This document shows positions 9,422 to 17,745 of a stretch of DNA of 64,000 nt, in pieces. Made by a program: the position numbers and the translations under genes. The stretch comes from an uncultured Proteiniphilum sp. (lineage in GTDB: Bacteria > Bacteroidota > Bacteroidia > Bacteroidales > Dysgonomonadaceae): positions 62,001 through 126,000 of the forward strand of contig CAKMJT010000001.1 of assembly GCA_927407015.1 (NCBI GenBank), in the 5' to 3' direction. A model generated the notes under the pieces. The model saw only the letters and a list, made by a program, of their open reading frames with translations. It was not told the DNA's origin and did no database searches. Each line of letters begins with the position of its first letter. Position 1 is the stretch's first letter.

Positions 9422-10693
9422 TCATACATCCGCTGCAGGCATTATAATCCGATATCTTCCGCTCAGGTGCATAAAAGCAAAGAGTTGCAGCAAGCCATCA
9501 TAATAGGCATCAAAATACCCATCTTCATAGGGTTCGTGTTTTGTATTCCAGAAATGATCCACAAATTCACGGCTCTTTTCATGCGAGCAGACCAGTGAGA
9601 CAGCTGCCGAGCTGGCCACCAGTCCCAGCGAATGGCGCAGTGCCGTGTATCCGCCGGCACCCAGCACCTCGCTGACCCCGGTTCCGTCGACATTGTACTG
9701 GTCCACAAACTGATCCACCCCCTGCGCATAGAGGAAATTCTGGATCTTATGGCCATATGCCTGTTGCCATTCTCTGTCTTCACACGCCCAAGCGTAGTCA
9801 AGGGCTATGTTCATCGGTACCCGCCAGGAGTCGAAACGGAAGGCGTCACCAATGATGTGGCCGCTGTTGAGCAGTGAGCCGTCGTAGTGGCTGTAATCGG
9901 GGTTCAGCCCTGTTTCAGGATGAATCACGCTGTGCAGGTATGCACGACTCTTCCCGGCACATTCACGCCAGTAATCGGCTCTGCCATCACCGGCCCATCG
10001 TGCCCACACTTCGTAGAAAGCCGGTACGTGATATGACGGATCGGTGAAGCCGGCACCAAAACCGGTAGGGACAAAGGTGATCAGCTGGTGTTCAGGATGG
10101 ATCAGCGGTGTTATCCCTTTTTCCCCTGTTTTGTCCATGGAGGAGTTGAGAATAAACTGCGCCTCGGAAAGGTAATCTATCCCCGTGTCATTGCCCCAGC
10201 GGTTGGAAGCGAAGAGGAGGGAGGTGATGAAGTACAGCTCTCCGTCGGAGGCAGGACCCATGGCGTTGGGGGTGCCGTCTGTCCGGCAGCTCCACCGGAA
10301 GTAGCCTTTCATGGGGCCATCCCGGTGTTGCATATAGTGTTTCGACCAGCACCACAGCCGGTCGAAGATTTCCTTCCTGTCCAGCTGAACCGCAATCATC
10401 ATGCCGTAGGACATCCCTTCGGAGCGGGCATCCTTATTTTTGATGTCTGAGATATAAGCCATTGAGTCACCCACCTCGAAATAGATCTTCTGCGGCCCTT
10501 CGAACAGATTGCTGAAGACCTCTTCCAGCTTCGCCTCTATCTCGCTCTCTTTGTATCCCATCTCGGCAAACAGGTTCCGATAGCTACCGGTTTCAAATGC
10601 CCCCTTTTCCCATGGTTTCAGGGTGGCTGATGTACAGTTGGTCAGTTGCATACAACTAAACAATAGGATCATGTGGATCAGTTTATGCTTCAT
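9422..10693 (-). CDS. GH8 xylanase / reducing-end exo-oligoxylanase, lipoprotein
   Basis: A 423-residue lipoprotein: the signal is followed by LTNC with Cys20. The ATG at 10693 is chosen because it begins the signal peptide; the longer frame adds 20 residues with no such property. The (alpha/alpha)6 GH8 domain shows the acid Glu (E92) in DARSEGMSYGMM and the conserved PASDGELYF and PSYHVPAFYEVWA blocks. The pattern fits the xylan-specific GH8 clade that includes reducing-end xylose-releasing exo-oligoxylanases, rather than cellulases or chitosanases. In the cell it would trim xylo-oligosaccharides at the outer membrane or in the periplasm. It lies between two GH43 genes. Confidence 0.87.
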   Translation of the reverse strand: MKHKLIHMILLFSCMQLTNCTSATLKPWEKGAFETGSYRNLFAEMGYKESEIEAKLEEVFSNLFEGPQKIYFEVGDSMAYISDIKNKDARSEGMSYGMMIAVQLDRKEIFDRLWCWSKHYMQHRDGPMKGYFRWSCRTDGTPNAMGPASDGELYFITSLLFASNRWGNDTGIDYLSEAQFILNSSMDKTGEKGITPLIHPEHQLITFVPTGFGAGFTDPSYHVPAFYEVWARWAGDGRADYWRECAGKSRAYLHSVIHPETGLNPDYSHYDGSLLNSGHIIGDAFRFDSWRVPMNIALDYAWACEDREWQQAYGHKIQNFLYAQGVDQFVDQYNVDGTGVSEVLGAGGYTALRHSLGLVASSAAVSLVCSHEKSREFVDHFWNTKHEPYEDGYFDAYYDGLLQLFAFMHLSGRYRIIMPAADV

Positions 10694-10792
10694 ATTTATT
10701 TGTTTTCTCCGTATGATGTATGTTCCTTGCATACTTGTTCCATCCGCGTTCAATATCAGGTTGTTTGATTTGATTTTACTATTGGAGATAGA

Positions 10793-12379
10793 TTATTTTG
10801 CAGTGATCCGGTCTTCGATCCGGTAATATTCAAAATCGGTAAATCCCCCCGTCTCTTTGGTGGCATAATGGATCAGCCCGAAACGGTAGCCCATGAAGTG
10901 GGGCAGGGTATAGGCCATCTGCAGGGTGTTGCCGATGGGGGTCCAACTCACCCCATCGAGGCTGTAATAGCAGTAGGCTTTATCGGTGCGGTCAGTGAAG
11001 TCACATTCGATCTTCAGATGAACACCGTTCTGTTCCAGGGGAATCGATTCCAGCTCTACCGGCTCCTCTTCCTCACCGTTGATCATCACAATCAGATAAC
11101 GGTTGTTCTCTTTTTTCACGCCTACGAAAGCATATTTTTTTTGCAGCGCAATCATACCGGCGTAATCCCCGTCATTCATGTGGGTGACTTCCACAAAGGT
11201 GGAAGCGGCACTTTGAGGGCCGAAGGTGCGTTGTGTCAATGTATTCCTGACCTGCAATGGAGAGCTGTCCACTCTGCCTGCTTTGAGCCTGAGTGACCCT
11301 GGACTTTCATCGAGCGACCAGTACCGGTTGTCGGGATTGTGGTTCCACTGCCAGCAGAGTGGCAACGGATCATCGTCGGGCATGCGGTTGAATTCGTCGG
11401 ATGTAACGATGCCCCATACTCCCTGTTGCTCTGCAGCAGGGATATCGAGCGTGTCCGGAACAGCTCCGTCAACACCCAGCAGTGGCCAGTCGTTCTCCCA
11501 TTTCATGGGCATCAGATACGGAATTCGTCCTACAGCACCGTAATCACGGAACATATAGGCATACCAGTCTCCTTCCGGAGTATCAATGATACTTCCCTGG
11601 GCTATGCCACGGTCTCTGAGCATGAGTTTGCCCTCATAGGGGCCTGTGATCTCTTTCGCACGATGTACAATCACCGTCCGCATATCATTGGGTGGCCAGG
11701 TGATGTTGAAGAGATAATAATAACCATTGTGTTTCACCATCTGCGATCCCTCGGCAGGAAGACCCACTCTTTCTGAAGCCACTTTGCTGGCATTGGGAAT
11801 GATCACTTCGTGAATTCCGTCTTCTTTGAGTCCCGATACCTCCGGTGTAAGCTCTGCAATTCGGATATCACCTGCACCGTAAATCATGTAAACCCTGCCG
11901 TCATCATCAAAGAAAAGGGTGTGATCATGCAGCACCGGTTCAAAGGTGGTCTCCTTCCACGTTCCTTTTTCGATGTTGTCGGTGGTGAAGACATGGGTTT
12001 TTCCTGAAGTAGCCGAAAAGGTGGATACATAGAACAGTCCGTTGTGATAACGGATGCTGCTGGCCCAGGAGCCGGCACCATATGCATTCTTTCCATTCTC
12101 CAGCCGCAGTTTCGCATTATCGGCAAGTGTATCGTAGGTATAGCTTACCAGTCTCCAGTTCACGAGGTCCTTCGATTTCATGATGGGCAGGCCGGGACTC
12201 ATGTGCATGGTTGTACTGCTCATGTAGTAGGTATCCCCCACACGCACCATGGCTACGTCGGGCACGTCTGCCCAGATAATCGGGTTGGTTGCTTTTGCTC
12301 CCTGATCTTCCTGTGCAGAGATGCTTTTCGCTGCAAAGAGAAGGAGGACTAAAAGAGAGAATGTAAAATGTTGTTTCAT
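10793..12379 (-). CDS. GH43 beta-xylosidase/arabinofuranosidase with beta-sandwich C domain
   Basis: A 528-residue exported enzyme; the signal peptide is MKQHFTFSLLVLLLFAAKSISA. The GH43 propeller begins NPIIWADVPDVAMVRVGDTY, with the general base Asp in WADVPD, and carries the general acid in LPAEGSQMV. From about residue 330 a concanavalin-like C-terminal domain (to about 525) closes the active site, as in two-domain beta-xylosidases. The start resembles a GH43 group common in Bacteroides xylan loci, possibly subfamily 12. It begins 12 bp after the GH5 stop. Release of xylose or arabinose from xylo-oligosaccharides is expected; which of the two cannot be told from sequence alone. Confidence 0.88.
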   Translation of the reverse strand: MKQHFTFSLLVLLLFAAKSISAQEDQGAKATNPIIWADVPDVAMVRVGDTYYMSSTTMHMSPGLPIMKSKDLVNWRLVSYTYDTLADNAKLRLENGKNAYGAGSWASSIRYHNGLFYVSTFSATSGKTHVFTTDNIEKGTWKETTFEPVLHDHTLFFDDDGRVYMIYGAGDIRIAELTPEVSGLKEDGIHEVIIPNASKVASERVGLPAEGSQMVKHNGYYYLFNITWPPNDMRTVIVHRAKEITGPYEGKLMLRDRGIAQGSIIDTPEGDWYAYMFRDYGAVGRIPYLMPMKWENDWPLLGVDGAVPDTLDIPAAEQQGVWGIVTSDEFNRMPDDDPLPLCWQWNHNPDNRYWSLDESPGSLRLKAGRVDSSPLQVRNTLTQRTFGPQSAASTFVEVTHMNDGDYAGMIALQKKYAFVGVKKENNRYLIVMINGEEEEPVELESIPLEQNGVHLKIECDFTDRTDKAYCYYSLDGVSWTPIGNTLQMAYTLPHFMGYRFGLIHYATKETGGFTDFEYYRIEDRITAK

Positions 12380-12391
12380 CGTTCTTTCGTT

Positions 12392-14347
12392 TTAATTTGG
12401 TGAATCGGAGAGATAGACTTTCCGGATGATGATCGGCTTATTGCCTGTCGACCAGAATCCGATGATGAAGATATGGGAAGGGTCTAGTCTGACCTGTTGT
12501 TCGCCAACTTTCTTGTACATGTTTTGTAGATCGACCACGACGCGTCGTTTGTCGTCAAAATCATAGATTGCGGCCTGAGACCAGTAATTGTTTTCGTCGA
12601 AGAGGCGGAAGGAGACACCGGAATCGTTGTCGTTGCCCAGTTCTGCGATCAGGTATTTTTCGCCTGATAGATCAATGCCTTTGTTGTACCACCATCCACC
12701 AAAACCATACGGACCGGTAATCAAAGTCTGTGTATCTTCATGAAAAGTACCTTCCTCAAAGATAGAGGGGTTGAACATTGCTGCGGTCAGCGGAAAGCTT
12801 GTCGCATGCACAGTGACAGTCACAGATTTGGTCACATTGCCCGGAGATGTATAGGATGCAGTGACCACCGTAGTTCCATCTCTCAAGGCTCTCATGACTC
12901 CATGCTCATCGATCTCAACGATAGACGTATCGGAGATCTGAAAACGGGTTTCACCTGTCACAGGGCGGGAAGAGCCATCGGCAAAGATAGCCATTGCGAT
13001 CAGATAACGTTCTCCGCCAGTCAATATTTGCAGATTTTCATCGATATCAAATAATTCTAAGCCCTGTAATTCAGCCGCTTCTCCACTCACTCCTGCAGCA
13101 TATTCAGCAAACCAGTGATAGATAGGCCAGGGACAGGCTTCGGGATCGTTCAGGAACGTGTACTGCCCCGGAGCACCCGGTGTGTTCTTGAAAGCTGCCA
13201 GCCGGTTGCATTCGGTAAAAAGAAGCCAGCTCACATTTCCGGTCATGTCAGCAATATATTTAAAGTTGGCACCGAAACCGGCTCCGCCAACCGTGCCGGT
13301 AAAACTCTTGCCCCAGGAGGCTTCATATTTGGCCGGTGCCCAGTCCATTTCGGTGACCATCACAGGTGCGATGTCGGCGATCGGTTTTACCTGCGCATTC
13401 CAGCCACGCTGGAAACTTTCATATCCGCCTCCCATAGTGCCTCCCAGCTCCACACTTGCCTCTTCTGTATCACTGCCATACCAGCCGGGATAGGCGTGTA
13501 CCGCGTAACCGATATTGGTTCCCTCTACCGGATTGTATGCAAATCCGCTGAAAGAGGATTGATACCCCAGTCCGGGCACCCATATGATGTTGGTGGCATT
13601 GGCACGGATCTTATTGACAATGCGTTGACAGAAGGTTTTCATTTGGTCAAAATGTCCCTGTCCGCTGCCGGCATAGGTGCCATCGGGACCCAGTATGTCG
13701 ACGGGTTCATTAGCCAGTTCAAACATAATTCCCGTGTTATTCTTTATTTTTGGATGGGCCGACACAATGCTCCATACTTCCTCAAGAAACATGTTGTAGT
13801 CGTCGCCCACTGCGATCTTATGGGGAGAAACACCCGGGGGACGAAAAACCACATAGAGTCCCTTTTCATTGGCGTATGCTGCCATCGGGATAAATACCTC
13901 ATCCAGATATTTTTTAAATCGTGTCGATGAGAAACGTTCATGTCCCTCGTAGCGTACCGAAGGTTTGCTCGTATCGTCACTCCAGTAAGGATCCATATGC
14001 ATGCGGACGAAATTCATCTTCCATCCGGCAGCCATTATCCCGTCGATCAACATTTTGTTATACCGCAGACATCCTGCGACATCGTAATTATTCCATGCGT
14101 CTTGATTAAAGAAAGGGCTATAGGTCTGTGCAAACCCATGCAGATGGATGGTTTTCCCCTGTTCGTTCTTCAGGTATCTACCCTCAATATGAAGTTTTGG
14201 CAATACCGGTTCAGGCTCAGCCGTCTCAGGAGGATCCGTCACTGCCTCCTCCTTATCCTCCTCCAAAGGAGGTTCAGGCGGTAGTTCTTCGGTACAGGAG
14301 GCAAGCAGCATGCCGCAAAAGGCGATAAAGATGAATAGGTATCTCAT
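12392..14347 (-). CDS. GH5 endo-acting glycosidase (probable xylanase) with Big_2-like and binding modules, lipoprotein
   Basis: A 651-residue surface lipoprotein: Cys18 in MLLASC is followed by an acidic Pro/Glu-rich linker (about 19-48). The GH5 barrel (about 50-430) carries the acid/base E214 in FELANEP and the nucleophile E333 in MVTEMDW. A bacterial Ig-like (Big_2) domain at about 440-535 is followed by a C-terminal sandwich (about 540-650, WWYNKGIDLSGEKYLIAEL), probably carbohydrate binding. Bacteroidetes xylan loci often pair GH10 with a GH5 xylanase of subfamily 21; that assignment is my best guess. It begins 95 bp after GH10, on the far side of an intrinsic terminator, so its expression may be lower than that of the upstream genes. 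Confidence 0.82.
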   Translation of the reverse strand: MRYLFIFIAFCGMLLASCTEELPPEPPLEEDKEEAVTDPPETAEPEPVLPKLHIEGRYLKNEQGKTIHLHGFAQTYSPFFNQDAWNNYDVAGCLRYNKMLIDGIMAAGWKMNFVRMHMDPYWSDDTSKPSVRYEGHERFSSTRFKKYLDEVFIPMAAYANEKGLYVVFRPPGVSPHKIAVGDDYNMFLEEVWSIVSAHPKIKNNTGIMFELANEPVDILGPDGTYAGSGQGHFDQMKTFCQRIVNKIRANATNIIWVPGLGYQSSFSGFAYNPVEGTNIGYAVHAYPGWYGSDTEEASVELGGTMGGGYESFQRGWNAQVKPIADIAPVMVTEMDWAPAKYEASWGKSFTGTVGGAGFGANFKYIADMTGNVSWLLFTECNRLAAFKNTPGAPGQYTFLNDPEACPWPIYHWFAEYAAGVSGEAAELQGLELFDIDENLQILTGGERYLIAMAIFADGSSRPVTGETRFQISDTSIVEIDEHGVMRALRDGTTVVTASYTSPGNVTKSVTVTVHATSFPLTAAMFNPSIFEEGTFHEDTQTLITGPYGFGGWWYNKGIDLSGEKYLIAELGNDNDSGVSFRLFDENNYWSQAAIYDFDDKRRVVVDLQNMYKKVGEQQVRLDPSHIFIIGFWSTGNKPIIIRKVYLSDSPN

Positions 14348-14374
14348 TGATTATATTTTCTCAGTTAACCAATT

Positions 14375-14412
14375 GAAAAAAAGAGGACAAGGCACTCAAA
14401 ACCTTGCCCTCT
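14375..14412 (-). terminator. Intrinsic terminator inside the long operon, after the GH10 gene
   Basis: On the minus strand, arms of 11 bases at 14412-14402 and 14392-14382 pair fully (one G-U), with a 9-base loop, followed by seven T residues (14382-14376). It lies 30 bp after the GH10 stop and 28 bp before the GH5 start. The structure is strong enough to end a large fraction of transcripts, separating SusC/D, binding protein and GH10 from the downstream trimming enzymes. No separate promoter for GH5 was recognised in the gap. Confidence 0.78.
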
Positions 14413-14442
14413 AATAGAAATAACTAAATCAGAGAATAAACG

Positions 14443-16659
14443 TTATTTCTGTGATAAACCATCAGCAAAGCCGGCATAGGTGTGTTTACGGTAGAAACCG
14501 CCTTCCGTCCAGAGTCCTACTGGTTCACCACCTCTCCAGGAGGAAGTTTCGGGGCTGTCTGTCGGACACCAGTGAGTAATACCATAGCGCTGGCTGGCCG
14601 GAATAATTTCAAAATACTTGGACACGATAAATTGGTAGAATGCAGCCATGGCCTTGTGTTGGGCTTCGGTCATCTCTTCCGTTTTCACCGAAGTACCGTT
14701 TTCATTCACAAAGCCCATATCGAGCTCGGTGATTTTGACCAGCTTGCCGCTTTCTGCCAACAGTTCATACATTTGTATGATATGCTCTTCCTTGCTGGCC
14801 TGGGTTGTCGGGTTGGCATGGTAAGAAACGTGCATTTGGGTGCCAATACCGTCAATGACGGTCACACCGTCCGCTTCCCATTGTTCGATCCACCGGATGA
14901 GGCTCTTCAGCTTCTGGTTGTCGTCCCAGTCCGATTCCAGGTTGTAATCGTTCACAAACAGTTTCATGTTTGCCGGGCCGTGGGTGCGGGCCAGTTCCAC
15001 TGCCGTACGTACATAATTCTCACCCAGATAGTCCTGCCAGTAAAAGTTGTTCTTGGCATCGGCTTCCGGTACATTGTTTGCCGATTGAAGGTCATAGCGC
15101 CCATCACCGTTACCATCTGCGCCGGAGAGCGGTTCATTCACCACATCCCATGCCAGCACATAACCGTCCGTTGCTTCCATCATGCCGGCAATCCACCGGT
15201 CCATGGCCCATGTCAGTGTATCTGCCTTTTCTTCGGGTGTCAGCGGTATTTTGTTACCCGTTTCCTCGATTTCAAAATAGATATCATCGAAATAATAGTT
15301 GTTGGCTTCCTTGAATTCGGAAAGGTTGAAAGCGATGGTGCTCATCCCCTCCTGTGATCCTGCAATGATACCGGTGTTGGTATATTCCTTCCATTCGGTC
15401 GTAAAGGCAGGGCTTCCCACCATGGACCAGTGCAGGTACTGTCCCGGTTCCTTGTGAGCCTGTGATGAGGCTGTGGCGGGTTTGTCCGCGCGGATTTTCA
15501 TGCTGAAACGATAGGCTTCGCCAGTCATGAACACATGGGGTACCTTCACAAAGAACTGTGTGTCCCAGGAATTCACCGGGTTATCGCCCGACTGAACGAC
15601 GATGGCTTTGCCCACACCGTCGGCACCCGTGCCGGCAGCTCCGATTGTAGCGGCTTTAGGGCCGACCGTTTTTTCGGTGGCAAAGAAGCTGGAGAGATCA
15701 CTGCCCTCCACATCGCTGTTGCTCACCAGATTTTTCCACCAGGTAGCAGGGCCGGCAGCTACCGGTTCCACCAGGAAGGTATAAGCATGCCATCCCGGCT
15801 TGCCCCAACCTGTCAATATTTCATCATCAAAAGAGCCGTTGGCTATCAGACTCTCTTCAGAGCCGGCAGCCGTGAAGGAGATATCATCAAAAAAGAGATC
15901 ACCTCCGAATTTGCCGAAACAAAACTGCAGCCTGTTGGCAGCAAAATCTGGTGTCCATTTGATGGTCACATCGCTCCAGGTAGCCCCCACAGGAATGGTG
16001 AGGCCATATTTTACTTTGGATCCGTCCGTTGGCCAGAAATCCATGGTAAATGCAGCCGAAGCGCTGACCCGCATGCTCAGCGTATATTCCACACCCGGTG
16101 CCAGTGCTGCGGGCAGGTCATAATAGATCTGCCAGTCCCAGGTGTTGGCTTTGGCTTCCAGCGTTTTTATATGCAGGCTGTTGTTGGCATCATCCGGATC
16201 GATGACGATGTCTTTATCGGCAATAATCCCGTTCAGGAACTTGTTGTTCTGCTGTGCATGCCAGACGAGCGTGTGCCCATAAATGGAGGTGTTTGCCGCT
16301 TTGGCTGCCCCCACAAATTGTATCACCTGCGAAAAATCCATCGAGCCGTCATCCTTCACCACGGAGCTATATTTCATCGCGTTTCCTGCGGTGATCTCAT
16401 CGAAATCGGAATTGATCAGACGATACATCATACCCTGTTTGCTGTATTCACTTGCCGTCACGCCTGCGCCCAGTTTGAAACCGGGATTGGCGCTTCTGTC
16501 CACATAGATCTTCAGGGCATCATAGTCATTGAGATATTCCATCCCTGCAACCGATGCCGGCTTCTCTACATCGAAAAGCAGTCTGGTGTCATCCACACAG
16601 GAACTGGCTATCACCAACCACAGGAAAATCACTCCTAAAACATTGATTGTATGTTTCAT
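14443..16659 (-). CDS. GH10 endo-1,4-beta-xylanase with binding modules inserted in the catalytic barrel, lipoprotein
   Basis: A 738-residue lipoprotein (signal then VIASSC). The GH10 barrel starts near residue 40 and shows GHTLVWHAQQNNKFL at about 128. It is then broken by a long insert (about 150-475) holding two beta-sandwich carbohydrate-binding domains, each with an LFFDDISF- or YYFDDIYF-type edge strand. The barrel resumes at LTPEEKADTLTWAMD, with acid/base E509 in WDVVNEP and nucleophile E645 in KITELDMG. This split architecture is known for surface GH10 enzymes of Bacteroidetes xylan loci, where the modules hold insoluble xylan. It begins 16 bp after the glycan-binding protein gene and is the last gene before the terminator. 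Confidence 0.93.
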   Translation of the reverse strand: MKHTINVLGVIFLWLVIASSCVDDTRLLFDVEKPASVAGMEYLNDYDALKIYVDRSANPGFKLGAGVTASEYSKQGMMYRLINSDFDEITAGNAMKYSSVVKDDGSMDFSQVIQFVGAAKAANTSIYGHTLVWHAQQNNKFLNGIIADKDIVIDPDDANNSLHIKTLEAKANTWDWQIYYDLPAALAPGVEYTLSMRVSASAAFTMDFWPTDGSKVKYGLTIPVGATWSDVTIKWTPDFAANRLQFCFGKFGGDLFFDDISFTAAGSEESLIANGSFDDEILTGWGKPGWHAYTFLVEPVAAGPATWWKNLVSNSDVEGSDLSSFFATEKTVGPKAATIGAAGTGADGVGKAIVVQSGDNPVNSWDTQFFVKVPHVFMTGEAYRFSMKIRADKPATASSQAHKEPGQYLHWSMVGSPAFTTEWKEYTNTGIIAGSQEGMSTIAFNLSEFKEANNYYFDDIYFEIEETGNKIPLTPEEKADTLTWAMDRWIAGMMEATDGYVLAWDVVNEPLSGADGNGDGRYDLQSANNVPEADAKNNFYWQDYLGENYVRTAVELARTHGPANMKLFVNDYNLESDWDDNQKLKSLIRWIEQWEADGVTVIDGIGTQMHVSYHANPTTQASKEEHIIQMYELLAESGKLVKITELDMGFVNENGTSVKTEEMTEAQHKAMAAFYQFIVSKYFEIIPASQRYGITHWCPTDSPETSSWRGGEPVGLWTEGGFYRKHTYAGFADGLSQK

Positions 16660-16675
16660 ATCTGTAATTTATTAC

Positions 16676-17716
16676 TTATAAAGCAGTTTCTTCCTTTAAC
16701 AAGGGGGTAAACCATTCAGCCTTTACGCCTCTGTCTCTGACTACCAAAGTGTCTTTGGTGGCCACCTGGATATCACCGTAATTGACGGTATAATCGAGAT
16801 AGAGTACATCTCTGTCTTTGTTGCCCCAGCTGTTTTTATCCCCTTTCGACACAAATTTACCGGTACCGCTGGCGGTCACACCGTCCGTTTCGGTGGTGAC
16901 CGTGCAATCGCCCTGAGCATTAAAAGTGAGCAACATCACACTGTTGCGGGTAAGGTCATTCATGTCTTTGGTCTGATGTGCCCATGCGATGGTACCCAGA
17001 GAACGGGTGGTGATGTCGTCGATCACCTCATCCTTTTCGACATATTGAGCATGTCTGTTAATAGTGCCGCTCTGGTTACCCGAAATCACGTCTTTCCCTC
17101 TGCGCAGGTAGTTGGCATCGTAGGGGTTGATGTATTTTACCGCATAGAGCACATAATCCTTGGGCTGCACATCCCAGTCGGATGAGACACCCCGTCTGGG
17201 GTTATCTGCCAGAGGAATACCTGAAAGAATGGAGTCGGCATTGACCACTCCCGTCATCACCACCGGGATCACATAGTCGTTTACCAGCGAATTGGGATCG
17301 CTGAAAAATGCATCGGTCAGTTGAACGGTAACACCTCCCAATATGCTTCCCTTTTCAATTGTAATTTTATCGGAAGAAAGGGAATAATAATTGGAGGGCA
17401 TGGGGATGACATCCTCCTGGGTGGCATCAAAAACCAGGTTGTTACAGATTGAATTGTCGACCCGGATGCCGATTTCCACATCCTTGTCATTGGCGTAAAC
17501 CCCTCCCATGGTTGCCATGATCTGACACTGGTATGCATTGTCGAGGCTGGTGTCGAATACATCTTCCCCGAGTGTGATGGTACGGACGGGACTCTGATAG
17601 GCAAAATATACGGCAGAATATTCGTAATCGGGAAACTCCCACTCACCGTTTTCACAGGAGGTAAACAACCCGGTTGTAAATGCCGTCAAAAGTATGATAT
17701 AAAATATCTTTTTCAT
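16676..17716 (-). CDS. Surface glycan-binding lipoprotein (DUF1735/BT_3987-like)
   Basis: A 346-residue lipoprotein: the signal is MKKIFYIILLTAFTTGLFTSC and the mature protein begins CENGEWEFPDYEYSAVYFAY. The ATG at 17716 is used because the longer frame adds 12 residues before the signal. The N-terminal Ig-like region (about 30-180, with VEIGIRVDNSICNNL and IPVVMTG) and the C-terminal sandwich (about 190-346) match SusE-position proteins with DUF1735. No catalytic motif is seen. The gene lies between SusD-b and the GH10 xylanase, as in known xylan loci. It probably captures xylan at the cell surface for the adjacent SusC/SusD complex. Confidence 0.8.
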   Translation of the reverse strand: MKKIFYIILLTAFTTGLFTSCENGEWEFPDYEYSAVYFAYQSPVRTITLGEDVFDTSLDNAYQCQIMATMGGVYANDKDVEIGIRVDNSICNNLVFDATQEDVIPMPSNYYSLSSDKITIEKGSILGGVTVQLTDAFFSDPNSLVNDYVIPVVMTGVVNADSILSGIPLADNPRRGVSSDWDVQPKDYVLYAVKYINPYDANYLRRGKDVISGNQSGTINRHAQYVEKDEVIDDITTRSLGTIAWAHQTKDMNDLTRNSVMLLTFNAQGDCTVTTETDGVTASGTGKFVSKGDKNSWGNKDRDVLYLDYTVNYGDIQVATKDTLVVRDRGVKAEWFTPLLKEETAL

Positions 17717-17745
17717 GTTTGTTCTTGTTAATAGTTGAAATATGT

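Noticed and set aside
15535-16638. 367-codon plus-strand frame opposite the GH10 gene
   Set aside because: It is a shadow of GH10. The peptide is rich in His, Cys and Gly, has no signal or domain, and the minus-strand gene is certain.
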